Shown here: positions 1-8,768 of the stretch, in pieces
How positions within the stretch are numbered: the first letter of the stretch is position 1
Layout of the letters: every line of letters starts with the position of its first letter
Assembly: GCA_036003705.1 (NCBI GenBank)
Contig: DASYSE010000001.1
Coordinates: 1 to 33,734, forward strand
Direction: 5' to 3'
Origin: CALGFH01 sp036003705
GTDB lineage: Bacteria > Actinomycetota > CALGFH01
Length of the DNA: 33,734 nt
Translations under genes and position numbers: made by a program
Notes under the pieces: model-generated
Databases searched by the model: none
What the model was told of the DNA's origin: nothing
The model's input: the letters and a program-made list of their open reading frames with translations, nothing else

Positions 1-84
1 GGAACCCCAAGGGGATGTCCCGGTCGATCGGCGCGGGTCCGGGGAACCCCAAGGGGATGTCCCGGTCGATCGGCGCGGGTCCGG
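1..84 (+). repeat. 42-bp tandem repeat, two identical copies, in frame within the ATPase gene
   Basis: Positions 1-42 and 43-84 are identical. The length is a multiple of three, so each copy adds 14 residues (EPQGDVPVDRRGSG) without breaking the frame. A third, diverged copy aligns without gaps at 8771-8812, matching 24 of its first 30 bases, between two transporter genes. Because the array touches the window edge, more copies may lie upstream; an assembly-end artefact cannot be excluded. Confidence 0.8.
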
Positions 85-2269
85 GGAACCGGAGGCCGCC
101 GACCGCCTTGGCCGGCTGATCGGGCTGCAGCCGGCCCCCGTGCCGCCCGAGGACGCGGTCTGGGCGGTGCGGCGGTTCCTGGAGGTGCTGGCCGCCCGGC
201 GGCCGCTGGTGGTGGTCATCGACGACCTCCACTGGGCCGAGCCGAGCCTGCTCGACCTGCTGGAGCAGGTCGTCGCCCTGGCCCGGGAGGCCCCGATCCT
301 GCTGGTCGCCGTGGCCCGGCCCGAGCTGCTGGAGCAGCGGCCGGCCTGGTCGGGCGGGCGGCTGAACGCCAGCACCTTGCTGCTGGAGCCGCTGGCCGCC
401 GACGAGTCGGCGACCCTGCTCGACCACCTGGCCGGAGAGGTGTCCCTGCCGGCGGAGGCGACCGCCCGCATCACCCATACCGCCGAAGGCAACCCGCTGG
501 TCCTCGAGGAGCTGCTGGCGATGCTGATCGAGGAGGGTCGGCTGCGGCGCGACGGCGACCGCTGGGTGGCCGACGACCTGGCCGCCGTCAGCACCCCGCC
601 GACCATCCAGGCGCTGCTGGCGGCCAGGCTGGACCGGCTGGCCGGCGAGGAGCGCGCCCTGCTCGACCGGGCGTCGGTGATGGGCCAGGCCTTCGACCGC
701 TCGGCGGTGCTGGCCCTCACGCCGGCGCCGGCCAGGGAAGCGGTCGACGCCCACCTGCTGGCGCTGGTCCGCAAGGAGCTGCTGCGCCCGGCGCACGCCC
801 CCCTCGGCGGCCGCGACGGCTTCCAGTTCCGCCACCAGCTGGTCCGTGACGCCGCCTACGACTCGCTTCCCAAGCAGGCACGGGCCGAGCTTCACCAGCG
901 TTACGCGGACTGGCTGGCCCGGACCCTGGGCGAACGCGGCCGCGAGGTCGAGGAGGTGCTCGGCTGGCACCTGGAGCGGGCCCACCGTTTGCTGACCGAG
1001 CTCGGCCCGGTGGACCCGGGCGGCCGCGAGCTGGCCGCCGCCGCCGCCGAGCGGCTGGCCTCGGCGGGCCGCACGGCCACCGGTCGCGGCGACCTGCCCG
1101 CCGCCGCCAAGCTGCTGGAACGGGCCATCGCCCTGCTCCCGCCCGCCGACCGGGCCCGGCTGCACCTGCTCACCGAGCTGGGCGAGGTGCTGACCCTGAA
1201 CGTCGAGACCGAGCGGGCCGAGCGTGTCCTCGACGAGGCCCTCGCCGCCGCCGACCGCACCGGCGACCAGGGGCTGCGGGCCCACGCAACCCTCGGCAAG
1301 CTCGAGCTGCGGCTGGACTCGCCCGACCGCGGCCCCGACACCTACCGGGCCGACGTCCAGCAGGCGCTGTCGCTGCTGGAGGGGCTCGGCGACCAGCAGG
1401 GGCAGGCGCGGGCCTGGCGGCTGCTCGGGCTCGACAGCTACCTGCGCTGCCTGATCGGCCGGGCCGAGGACGAGTTCCAGCGCGCCGTCGACCACGCCCG
1501 CACCGCCAACGACGAGCGGGTCGAGGCCGGCAACCTGTACGTCCTCGCCCAGTCGGCGTTCTGGGGCCCGACGCCGGTCGCCGAGGGCATCCGCCGCTGC
1601 CAGGAGATCCGCGGACGGGCCGAGGGCAGCTACCGGGTCGAGATGTCGGCCCTGCACACCCTGGCCGGGCTGCACGCCATGCAAGGCGAGTTCGACCTTG
1701 CCCACGAGCTCGGCGACGCCGCCGTGGCGATCGCGGGCAGGCTCGGCCCGAGCCGCTTCGCCGCCCTCTGCAGCCAGTTCCTCGGTCAGGTCGAGCTGCT
1801 GGCCGGCGACCCGGCGGCGGCCGAGCGGTGGCTTCGATGGGGATCTGGGATCCTGGAGAAGATGGGGGAGCGGGGACTGCGCTCGGAGATCACCGCCAAC
1901 CTGGCCAGGGCGCTCACCGCCCAGGAGCGCGACGACGAGGCGCTCGAGGCCGCCACCCTCAGCGGCGAGCTGGCCGTGCGCGACGACCTCTACGCCCAGG
2001 TCGAGCGGCGCGGGGCGCTGGCCATGGTGCTGGCCAGGCGGGGCCGGCCGGCCGAGGCCGAGCGGCTGGCCGCCGAGGCGGTGGAGCTGGCCCTGGACAG
2101 CGACATGCTGGCCATGCAGGCCGGCGCCCTGCTCGACCTGGCCCGGGTGCTGCGATCGGCCGGCCGGGCCGAGGAAGCCGTGCCGCTGCTGCGCCAGGCC
2201 CTGGGGCTGGCCGAGCGCAAGGGCCACCTGGTCGCGGCCGGACAGGCCAAGGACCTGCTCGATGCCTGA
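2..2269 (+). CDS. AAA ATPase with TPR-like C-terminus, 5' truncated
   Basis: The frame is open from the left edge, so the true start and the Walker A motif lie outside the window. Near the start is a Walker B strand (VVVIDDLHWAEPS), followed by the winged-helix/sensor region typical of large signalling ATPases (FRHQLVRDAAYDSLP), then several hundred residues of Ala/Leu-rich helical hairpins that look like TPR repeats (for example ALEAATLSGELAVRDD and the last 100 residues). This layout is that of the ATPase-TPR modules in actinobacterial LuxR-like regulators and multidomain adenylate cyclases. No DNA-binding domain follows the TPRs, so any output domain would be N-terminal and unseen. The first 28 visible residues are a duplicated 14-residue insert coded by a 42-bp tandem repeat. 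It overlaps ppc by 8 bases (ATGCCTGA), which suggests translational coupling. Substrate and signal are unknown. Confidence 0.8.
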   Translation, partial: EPQGDVPVDRRGSGEPQGDVPVDRRGSGEPEAADRLGRLIGLQPAPVPPEDAVWAVRRFLEVLAARRPLVVVIDDLHWAEPSLLDLLEQVVALAREAPILLVAVARPELLEQRPAWSGGRLNASTLLLEPLAADESATLLDHLAGEVSLPAEATARITHTAEGNPLVLEELLAMLIEEGRLRRDGDRWVADDLAAVSTPPTIQALLAARLDRLAGEERALLDRASVMGQAFDRSAVLALTPAPAREAVDAHLLALVRKELLRPAHAPLGGRDGFQFRHQLVRDAAYDSLPKQARAELHQRYADWLARTLGERGREVEEVLGWHLERAHRLLTELGPVDPGGRELAAAAAERLASAGRTATGRGDLPAAAKLLERAIALLPPADRARLHLLTELGEVLTLNVETERAERVLDEALAAADRTGDQGLRAHATLGKLELRLDSPDRGPDTYRADVQQALSLLEGLGDQQGQARAWRLLGLDSYLRCLIGRAEDEFQRAVDHARTANDERVEAGNLYVLAQSAFWGPTPVAEGIRRCQEIRGRAEGSYRVEMSALHTLAGLHAMQGEFDLAHELGDAAVAIAGRLGPSRFAALCSQFLGQVELLAGDPAAAERWLRWGSGILEKMGERGLRSEITANLARALTAQERDDEALEAATLSGELAVRDDLYAQVERRGALAMVLARRGRPAEAERLAAEAVELALDSDMLAMQAGALLDLARVLRSAGRAEEAVPLLRQALGLAERKGHLVAAGQAKDLLDA

Positions 2270-5075
2270 CGACGGCTCGGCGGGGATGGGCGGCGGCGGT
2301 TCCCCGGCGGCCGGTGGGGTGCGGGTCGACCGGCGGGCCGGGGAGGAGATGCCGGCGCCGCTGCGTCGCGACGTCCGGCTGCTCGGCCACCTGCTCGGCC
2401 GGGTCCTCGAGGAGGCCGGCGGCCCCGGCCTGCTGGAGGACGTCGAGCGCCTGCGAAGGGCCACCATCGCCCTGCGCAACGCCGACGGCGGCCGCCGGGA
2501 CGCCAGGGCCCGGGTGGTGGAGCTGGTCTCTGGATTCGACCTCGACCGGGCCGAGCTGCTGGCCCGTGCCTTCACCGTCTACTTCCAGCTGGTCAACCTG
2601 GCCGAGGAGCAGCACCGGGTCAGGACCCTGCGCGAGCGTCGCCAGAACGGCGGGCAGGTGCGGGAGTCGTTCGCGGCCGCCGTCCAGGAGATCAGGGAGG
2701 CCGCCGGCGAGGAGGGGCTGGCCGGCCTGCTCGACCGGCTCGAGGTCGTGCCCGTGCTCACCGCCCACCCCACCGAGGCCAGGCGGCGGGCGGTGGTCGA
2801 CGCCCTTCGCCGCATCGCCACCGAGCTGGGCCGTCTGGACGCCCCGCGGCTGCCCTTCGACGACGAGGCGGCAGCCTCCCGCCGGCTGCTGGAGGAGATC
2901 ACCATCCTGTGGCGGACGGCCCAGCTCCGTCGCGACCGGCCGAGCCCGCTCGACGAGGTCCGTTCGGTCATGGCGGTGTTCGACACCACCTTGTTCCGGC
3001 TGGTGCCGGCCGCCTACCGGGCACTGGAGCAGGCCCTGGCCGGCGAGGCCAGCGGCACCCGGCCGCCGCCGTTCCGCCCCTACCTACGCTGGGGGAGCTG
3101 GGTCGGCGGCGACCGCGACGGCAACCCAAGCGTCACCGCCCAGACGACCAGGGCCGCCATGGCCATCCAGGCCGACCACGTCCTGCGCGGCCTGGAGGCC
3201 GTTACCAGGCGGGTCGGGCACACCCTGACCGTCTCGGCCGCCTCGACGCCGCCGTCGCCGGAGCTGCTGGCCTCCCTGGCCCGCGACACGGCCGCCTTCC
3301 CGGGGCCGGCCGCCGCCATCGGCAAACGCTGGCCTGACGAGCCCCATCTCCGGAAGCTGCTGCTTGCCGCCGAGCGGCTGGCCGCCACGCGGGCCGGCCT
3401 GCTCGGCGGGACCGGCGTGGAGCCCGGCCACGGCTACCGGGACGCCGGCGAGTTCCTGGCCGAGGTGCGCATGGTCCAGGCGTCGCTGGCCGGGTCGGGG
3501 GCGACCCGCCTGGCCTATGGGGAGCTGCAGCACCTGGCCTGGCAGGTCGAGACGTTCGGCTTCCACCTGGCCTCCCTCGAGGTTCGCCAGCACGCCGCCG
3601 TCCACGCTCGGGCCCTGGCCGAGCTGGCCCCCGACGCCGTCGGGGACGCGGCCGCCCTCGACCGGCTGGCGGTGGCAGGCTGGCCGCGGGGCTTGGGGGG
3701 CAGCGCGCCCAGGTCCCCGGTGGATGGGGCCACCGAGGAGGTGCTGGCGACCCTGCGGGTCATGAGCGAGCTGCAGGCCCGCTACGGGCCCGACGCCTGC
3801 CGGCGCTACGTGGTCAGCTTCACCCGCTCGGCCGCCGACCTGGCCGCGGTCGGCGCGCTGGCCCGGCTGGCCGTCCCCGACGGCTCGCTCGACCTGGACG
3901 TGGTCCCGCTGTTCGAGTCACGGGCCGACCTGGAGCGGGCGTGCGACGTGCTCGACGAGTACCTTGCCCTGTCGGGCGCGGCGGCCTGGCTGGACCGCCG
4001 GGGGCGGCGGCTGGAGGTGATGCTCGGCTACTCCGACTCGGCCAAGGACGCCGGCTTCCTGGCCGCCAACCTGGCCCTGTACCGGGCCCAGGGCAGGCTC
4101 GCCGCCTGGGCGGCCGAACGTGGCGTCGAGCTGGTCCTGTTCCACGGTCGTGGCGGTGCCCTCGGCCGCGGCGGCGGCCCGGCCGGGCGGGCCGTGCGCG
4201 GGCAGGCCCCCGGCTCGGTCGCCGGGCGCTTCAAGGTCACCGAGCAGGGCGAGGTCATCTACGCCCGTTACGGCAGCCTGGCCATCGGCCACCGCCACCT
4301 TGAGCAGGTCACCAACGCCGTGCTGGGCGCCTCGACCCCGGCGGCGCAGGACGCCCTGGTGGCCGCCGAGGCGCGCTTCCTGCCAACCGCCACCCGCATG
4401 GCCACCGCCGCCGAGATGGCCTGGCGTGCCCTGGTCGAGCAGGACGGGTTCGCCGAGTTCTTCGCGCAGGTGACCCCGATCCAGGAGCTCGGGCTGCTGC
4501 GGATCGGGTCGCGTCCGGCCATGCGCGGCGGCGGCGGATCGGGGACGGCCGGCGGCGACCTGGCCGACCTGCGGGCCATCCCGTGGGTGTTCGCCTGGAG
4601 CCAGAACCGCTGCAACCTGCCCGGCTGGTACGGGCTGGGCACCGGGCTCGAGGTGGTCGCCGGCCAGCCCGACGGCCTGGCCACGCTGCGCGAGATGTAC
4701 ACCGGGTGGGCGTTCTTCCGGTCGATGATCGAGAACGCCGAGATGAGCCTGGCCAAGGCCGACCCGCTGGTCGCCGAGTCCTACCTGGAGCTGGGCGGGC
4801 GGCCCGACCTGGTCGCCGCCATCCGCGAGGAGTTCCGGCGCACCAGAGCACTGGTCCTGGAGACCGCCGGGGCCGAGCGCCTGCTGGGCCACCGCCCGGT
4901 CCTGCGCCAGGCCGTCGACCTGCGCAACCCCTACGTCGACGCGCTCTCGTTCCTGCAGGTCCGCTTCCTGACCGAGCTGCGCAACGGTCTGTCGGGCGCG
5001 GAGGCGGCCAGGGCCGCCGGCCTGGTCCTGCTCACCGTCAACGGCGTCGCCGCCGGCCTGCAGAACACCGGCTGA
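2262..5075 (+). CDS. ppc: Phosphoenolpyruvate carboxylase
   Basis: Carboxylates phosphoenolpyruvate with bicarbonate to oxaloacetate, an anaplerotic cytosolic reaction. The 937-residue product has the family signatures in order: the catalytic-His motif VLTAHPTEARRR (His169), GGDRDGNPSVT near 282, GYSDSAKDAG near 590, the FHGRGGALGRGGGP loop from 627, QNRCNLPGWYGLG from 781, and the characteristic C-terminal QNTG. Length fits the usual 880-970. The frame is open far upstream, but that part is the shadow of the ATPase gene; ATG 2262 overlaps the ATPase stop. A later ATG at 2349 begins nearer the conserved region (MPAPLRRDVRLLGHLL) and is the main alternative, since the first 29 residues are Gly-rich. 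The next gene starts 3 bases after the stop, so ppc and rsmF are probably cotranscribed. Confidence 0.96.
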   Translation: MPDDGSAGMGGGGSPAAGGVRVDRRAGEEMPAPLRRDVRLLGHLLGRVLEEAGGPGLLEDVERLRRATIALRNADGGRRDARARVVELVSGFDLDRAELLARAFTVYFQLVNLAEEQHRVRTLRERRQNGGQVRESFAAAVQEIREAAGEEGLAGLLDRLEVVPVLTAHPTEARRRAVVDALRRIATELGRLDAPRLPFDDEAAASRRLLEEITILWRTAQLRRDRPSPLDEVRSVMAVFDTTLFRLVPAAYRALEQALAGEASGTRPPPFRPYLRWGSWVGGDRDGNPSVTAQTTRAAMAIQADHVLRGLEAVTRRVGHTLTVSAASTPPSPELLASLARDTAAFPGPAAAIGKRWPDEPHLRKLLLAAERLAATRAGLLGGTGVEPGHGYRDAGEFLAEVRMVQASLAGSGATRLAYGELQHLAWQVETFGFHLASLEVRQHAAVHARALAELAPDAVGDAAALDRLAVAGWPRGLGGSAPRSPVDGATEEVLATLRVMSELQARYGPDACRRYVVSFTRSAADLAAVGALARLAVPDGSLDLDVVPLFESRADLERACDVLDEYLALSGAAAWLDRRGRRLEVMLGYSDSAKDAGFLAANLALYRAQGRLAAWAAERGVELVLFHGRGGALGRGGGPAGRAVRGQAPGSVAGRFKVTEQGEVIYARYGSLAIGHRHLEQVTNAVLGASTPAAQDALVAAEARFLPTATRMATAAEMAWRALVEQDGFAEFFAQVTPIQELGLLRIGSRPAMRGGGGSGTAGGDLADLRAIPWVFAWSQNRCNLPGWYGLGTGLEVVAGQPDGLATLREMYTGWAFFRSMIENAEMSLAKADPLVAESYLELGGRPDLVAAIREEFRRTRALVLETAGAERLLGHRPVLRQAVDLRNPYVDALSFLQVRFLTELRNGLSGAEAARAAGLVLLTVNGVAAGLQNTG

Positions 5076-5078
5076 GAC

Positions 5079-6479
5079 GTGGCGGAGCCCCAGCTGCCCG
5101 ACAGCTTCGTTGGCCGCATGCGCCAACTGCTCGGCCCCGAGGCGCGGGCGTTCCTCGACAGCTACCGGCGGCCGGCCGAGCGGGCGGTGCGGGCCAACCC
5201 GCTCAAGCTCGACCCGGCCGCCCTCCCGCCCCTGCTCGGCATCGCGCCCGAGCCGGTGCCGTGGTGCCGGGAGGCGTTCTTCCTGCCCGGCGACGTCCGC
5301 ATCGGCGACACCGTCGCCCAGGCCGCCGGGCTCGGCTACGTGCAGGAGCCGTCGGCGCTGGCCGTCGGGGAGGCGCTGGATGTGCAACCCGGGCAGCGGG
5401 TGCTCGACCTGGCGGCCGCCCCCGGCGGCAAGACCACCCTGGTCGCCGGCCGGCTCGGCGGCCACGGTCTGGTGGTCGCCAACGAGCTGCAGCGGAGCAG
5501 GATGCCGGCGCTGGTCGACAACCTCGACCGCTGGGGGTCGTGGCGCACAGCGGTCACCGCCGAGACCGTCGAACGGCTGGCCGGGCGGCTGCCCGAGGCG
5601 TTCGACCGGGTGCTGCTGGACGCGCCCTGCTCGGGCGAGGGCCTGTTCCGGCGCAACCCGGCGGCGGCGGTCCAGTGGCGCCCCGGCCACGTCCGCGGCA
5701 GCGCCGAGCGGCAGCGGCGCCTGCTGGCCGACGCCGCCCGCCTGGTCCGGCCCGGCGGGGTGCTGGTCTACTCGACCTGCACCTTCGCTCCCCAGGAGAA
5801 CGAGCAGCAGGTGGCCGGGTTCCTGCTCGCCCACCCGGGCTGGGAGGTGCAGGAGATCCCCTGGCACGAGGGGTTCGCGGCCGGCCGGCCCGACTGGTGT
5901 CCCGACGGGCCGCCGGAGCTGGCCAGGACGGTGCGCCTGTGGCCGCACCGGCTGCGGGGCGAGGGCCACTTCGTGGCCAAGCTCGGCCGTCCAGGTCGCC
6001 CCACGAGGCCGCCCGGCCGCCCATCCCGGCACGGCGGCCCCGACCGAGCCGGGAGCCCGACCGGCGCCGTCCTCGACGCCTGGCGGGTGTTCGCCGCCGA
6101 CGCCCTGCTGGTCGAGCCCCCGTCGCTGAAGGTGGCCGGCCAGCGGGTCTACAGCGTCCCCGACGAGGCGGTGGCCGGCGGCGACCTGCGCCTGGTCCGG
6201 CCGGGCCTGCTGCTGGGCCGGGCCCGGCCCGGCCGGTTCGAGCCGGCGCATGCGCTGGCCATGGCCGCCGGCCCGGCGATGGTGCGCCGGACCAGACGGC
6301 TGGACGACGCCGAGGTCCGAGCCTGGCTCAGGGGGGAGGCGCTGCCCGGCGACGGCCCGCCGGGCTGGACGCTGGTCACCACGGGGGACTGGCCGCTGGG
6401 CTGGGGCCGGGTGTCAGGTGGGGTCCTCAAGAACCACTTCCCCAAGAGCCTGCGTACGATGTGGCATGCCCATGTCTGA
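5079..6479 (+). CDS. rsmF: NOL1/NOP2/Sun-family rRNA (cytosine-C5)-methyltransferase, RsmF-like
   Basis: An S-adenosylmethionine-dependent enzyme expected to methylate cytosine C5 in rRNA. Visible are the N-terminal RNA-binding segment (SYRRPAERAVRANPLK), SAM motif I (VLDLAAAPGGKTT, about 108-120), motif IV with the release cysteine (DAPCSGEG, Cys184) and motif VI with the catalytic cysteine (YSTCTFAPQENE, Cys234). The C-terminal 150 residues form the PUA-like extension of RsmF/YebU proteins, with a low-complexity Pro/Arg/Gly linker around 305-330. The start is GTG, 3 bases behind the ppc stop, without an evident ribosome-binding site, so translation is probably coupled. At 466 residues it matches RsmF proteins rather than the shorter RsmB. 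The exact target base cannot be read from sequence; the symbol is by family resemblance. Confidence 0.88.
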   Translation: MAEPQLPDSFVGRMRQLLGPEARAFLDSYRRPAERAVRANPLKLDPAALPPLLGIAPEPVPWCREAFFLPGDVRIGDTVAQAAGLGYVQEPSALAVGEALDVQPGQRVLDLAAAPGGKTTLVAGRLGGHGLVVANELQRSRMPALVDNLDRWGSWRTAVTAETVERLAGRLPEAFDRVLLDAPCSGEGLFRRNPAAAVQWRPGHVRGSAERQRRLLADAARLVRPGGVLVYSTCTFAPQENEQQVAGFLLAHPGWEVQEIPWHEGFAAGRPDWCPDGPPELARTVRLWPHRLRGEGHFVAKLGRPGRPTRPPGRPSRHGGPDRAGSPTGAVLDAWRVFAADALLVEPPSLKVAGQRVYSVPDEAVAGGDLRLVRPGLLLGRARPGRFEPAHALAMAAGPAMVRRTRRLDDAEVRAWLRGEALPGDGPPGWTLVTTGDWPLGWGRVSGGVLKNHFPKSLRTMWHAHV

Positions 6480-6500
6480 GATCAGCCGGGAGGCGGCACG

Positions 6501-6941
6501 GTGAGCAGCAAGGCACCCCACGCCGAGGTAGCCCAGCGGCTCGGCCGCGCCCAGCAGCGCTACACGTCCGGCCGGCGCACCCTGGTCGAGCTGCTGCACG
6601 ACGCCGGGCGGCCACTGGAGATCTTCGAGCTGGCCGAGGGCCCGGCCAGGCTGCCGGTGAGCTCGATCTACCGGAACCTGGTCGTGCTCGAACAGGCCGG
6701 CGCGGTCACCCGGTACCCGGGGACCGGCGGCGGCCACGCCCGCTACGAGCTGTCCGAGGAGCTGGTCGGCCACCATCATCACCTGGTCTGCAGCCGCTGC
6801 GGCCGGATCGAGGACGACCCAGTCCCACCGGAGGTCGACGCCGGCCTGCAGTCGCTGCTGGGCGCGGTCGCCGCCCGCACCGGGTTCAAGGTCACCGACC
6901 ATCGCCTGGAGCTGCGCGGCCTCTGCAAGCAGTGCAGCTAG
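6501..6941 (+). CDS. Fur-family metalloregulator, probably Zur-like
   Basis: A metal-sensing transcriptional repressor of 146 residues. The N-terminal winged helix includes the recognition-helix segment LPVSSIYRNLVVLEQAGAV. The dimerisation domain carries the His-rich motif GHHHHLVCSRCGRIEDDP and two CxxC pairs (CSRC and the C-terminal CKQC) that normally hold structural zinc. GTG 6501 is preceded by GGGAGGCGG. The gene lies directly upstream of a metal ABC importer on the same strand, with a Fur/Zur-like box in the gap, so it probably represses that operon when metal is plentiful. The ending TDHRLELRGLCKQC resembles both Zur and Fur proteins. Zinc is my preferred cognate metal from context; manganese or iron cannot be excluded. 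Confidence 0.9.
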   Translation: MSSKAPHAEVAQRLGRAQQRYTSGRRTLVELLHDAGRPLEIFELAEGPARLPVSSIYRNLVVLEQAGAVTRYPGTGGGHARYELSEELVGHHHHLVCSRCGRIEDDPVPPEVDAGLQSLLGAVAARTGFKVTDHRLELRGLCKQCS

Positions 6942-6951
6942 CTCTCGGTTA

Positions 6952-6966
6952 TGAGAATCATTGCCA
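6952..6966 (+). promoter_or_regulatory. Fur/Zur-like operator in front of the metal importer
   Basis: TGAGAATCATTGCCA has the 7-1-7 form of Fur-family boxes and matches TGAAAATCATTTTCA at 12 of 15 positions. It lies 10 bases after the repressor stop and 48 bases before the lipoprotein start. A possible -10, TATGAT, is at 6974-6979, so a bound repressor would cover the promoter. The -35 is not convincing. Confidence 0.6.
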
Positions 6967-7013
6967 ATACCGTTATGATGGCCGGTGTCAGCAACCTACC
7001 GGTAGGAGGCGCC

Positions 7014-7967
7014 ATGTCCAGGCCACGGATGGTCCTGCTCGGCGCCTGCCTGGCGGCCGCCCTGGCCGCAGGCTGCTCGGCGACCGGCGGTGCCACGGGC
7101 GCGGCCGAGGGTGACGAGTTGCGGGTGGTCGCCACCACCACCCAAGTCGCCGACTTCGCCCGCAACGTCGGCGGCGACCAGGTGCAGGTGACCAGCCTGC
7201 TCAAGCCGGGCGTGGACGCCCACGACTTCGAGCCCTCTCCCACCGACCTGGACACCATCGCCAGGGCCGACCTGGTGCTGGAGAACGGGGTCGGTCTGGA
7301 AGGGTGGCTAGACGACACCATCAAGAGCTCCGGCTTCACCGGCCCGGTGGTGGACACCAGCCAAGGGGTGAAGCTCCGCAACGGCGGCCACGCCGAAGAA
7401 GGCCAGGAGCAGGCCGGTGGAGGGGAGGAGCACGACCCGCACATCTGGCAGAATCCCCGCAACGCCCAGATCATGGCGGCCAACATCCAGCGGGCCCTGT
7501 CTGAGGCCGAGCCGGCCGGCGCCGCCACCTTCAAGGCCAACCTGGACACCTACACCAAGCAGCTGCAGGCCCTCGACGTCGAGGTCGAGCGGCAGATCGA
7601 CAGCCTGGCCAACAAGAAGCTGGTCACCAACCACGACGCCTTCGGCTACTACATCGACCGCTACGGACTGGAGTTCGTCGGCTCGGTCATCCCCAGCTTC
7701 GACACCTCGACCGAGCTGTCCGGCAAGGACGTCCGCGACCTGGTGGCCAGGATCAAGGCGACCAAGGTCAAGGCCGTGTTCTCGGAGACGACCCTGCCGC
7801 CGAAGGCGGCCCAGACGATCGCGGCCGAGGGCGGCGTCAAGGTCGTGACCGGCGAGGATGCCCTGTACGGCGACGCGCTCGGACCGCCAGGGTCCGACGG
7901 CGACACCTACCTGAAGATGGTTCGCCACAACACGGCCACGATCGTGAGCAACCTCAGTGGCACCTGA
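7014..7967 (+). CDS. Metal ABC transporter substrate-binding lipoprotein (TroA/ZnuA family)
   Basis: Captures a divalent metal outside the membrane and delivers it to the permease. The N-terminus is a lipoprotein signal with lipobox LAAGC (Cys21). The cluster A-I binding fold shows His70 (PGVDAHDFEPS), His143 (DPHIWQNP), His207 (LVTNHDAFGYY) and Asp287 (LYGDALG), the 3-His plus Asp set of TroA-like zinc/manganese proteins; a glutamate at the third position would have suggested a manganese-specific PsaA type. The loop before His143 is acidic with two extra histidines, but lacks the long His tract of ZnuA. ATG 7014 is chosen because GGTAGGAGG stands just before it; the earlier in-frame ATG at 6951 lies at the operator and has no ribosome-binding site. 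The end overlaps the ATPase gene by 11 bases. Confidence 0.93.
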   Translation: MSRPRMVLLGACLAAALAAGCSATGGATGAAEGDELRVVATTTQVADFARNVGGDQVQVTSLLKPGVDAHDFEPSPTDLDTIARADLVLENGVGLEGWLDDTIKSSGFTGPVVDTSQGVKLRNGGHAEEGQEQAGGGEEHDPHIWQNPRNAQIMAANIQRALSEAEPAGAATFKANLDTYTKQLQALDVEVERQIDSLANKKLVTNHDAFGYYIDRYGLEFVGSVIPSFDTSTELSGKDVRDLVARIKATKVKAVFSETTLPPKAAQTIAAEGGVKVVTGEDALYGDALGPPGSDGDTYLKMVRHNTATIVSNLSGT

Positions 7968-8742
7968 CCCGCCCCAGGGGCCCGGGGAGCCTCCTCCGGT
8001 CCTGGTCCTGCGCCATGCGACGGTCGCCTACGAGCGCGACCCGGTGGTCGAGGGGGTCGATGGCCAGGTCGCGGCCGGGCAGTCGGTCGCCCTCATCGGC
8101 CCCAACGGTGCCGGCAAGTCGACTCTCATCAAGGCCGTGCTCGGCCTGGTCCCGCTGACCGGCGGGAGCATCCAGGTGCTCGGCCGCGCACCCCAGGCGG
8201 CCCGCCGCCAGGTCGCCTACGTGCCCCAGGCCGACACCCTCGACGCCGAGTTCCCGGTCTCGGCCATGCAGGTGGTGCTGATGGGCCGCTACCCGAGGGT
8301 CGGCTGGGTGCGGCGCCCAGCGGCGGCAGACCACCAGGCCGCCAGCAGGGCCCTGGCCCAGGTCGGCCTGGCCGAGCGGGCCTCGGCTCGGTTCGGCATC
8401 CTCTCGGGCGGGCAGCGCCAGCGGGTCCTGCTGGCCCGGGCGATCGCCCAGGAGCCGAAGCTGCTGCTGCTCGACGAGCCGTTCAACGGCGTCGACGCCC
8501 TCTCCCAGGACCTGCTCCTGACCGCCCTCGGCCGCCTGCGGGCCGATGGGGCCGCGGTCGTCATGGCCACCCACGACCTCGGCCTCGCCCACCTGGCCTG
8601 CGACGAGGTCTGCCTGCTCAACCGGCACCAGATCGGCTTCGGCCCGATCGGCACCATCCTGACCCCGGAGCTGCTGCGCGCCACCTACGGCGGCCAGGCG
8701 CTCCAACTGCGGGGCGACGGGGTGATCGTGGCCCGGCCGTGA
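7957..8742 (+). CDS. Metal ABC transporter ATP-binding protein
   Basis: Powers metal import by ATP hydrolysis on the cytoplasmic face. All motifs are intact: Walker A (GPNGAGKST, near residue 48), Q-loop (VAYVPQAD), signature (LSGGQRQRVLLARAI), Walker B (KLLLLDEPFNGVD) and the H-loop (MATHDL). The 261-residue size and the text around the Q-loop (LDAEFPVSAMQVVLMGRYP) match the Mn/Zn/Fe-type importers. GTG 7957 lies inside the lipoprotein gene, so the two are translationally coupled. The N-terminal 17 residues are Pro-rich and probably unstructured. An 84-bp gap with a strong hairpin separates it from the first permease. Confidence 0.94.
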   Translation: MAPDPPQGPGEPPPVLVLRHATVAYERDPVVEGVDGQVAAGQSVALIGPNGAGKSTLIKAVLGLVPLTGGSIQVLGRAPQAARRQVAYVPQADTLDAEFPVSAMQVVLMGRYPRVGWVRRPAAADHQAASRALAQVGLAERASARFGILSGGQRQRVLLARAIAQEPKLLLLDEPFNGVDALSQDLLLTALGRLRADGAAVVMATHDLGLAHLACDEVCLLNRHQIGFGPIGTILTPELLRATYGGQALQLRGDGVIVARP

Positions 8743-8768
8743 CCGGCGGGGTCCGGCCGGGGGGGCCC

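Noticed and set aside
1698..2261. The PEP carboxylase frame is open more than 560 bases upstream of its chosen start.
   Set aside because: This part lies entirely inside the ATPase/TPR gene in another frame, has arginine/tryptophan-rich nonsense composition, and no carboxylase motif.
3918..6251. A 777-codon open frame on the minus strand across ppc and rsmF.
   Set aside because: It is the mirror of two well-recognised genes in very GC-rich DNA; its Gln/Gly/Pro-rich translation has no domain.
6951..7013. An upstream ATG start for the metal-binding lipoprotein.
   Set aside because: It would bury the lipoprotein signal behind 21 residues, has no ribosome-binding site and coincides with the Fur/Zur-like box.
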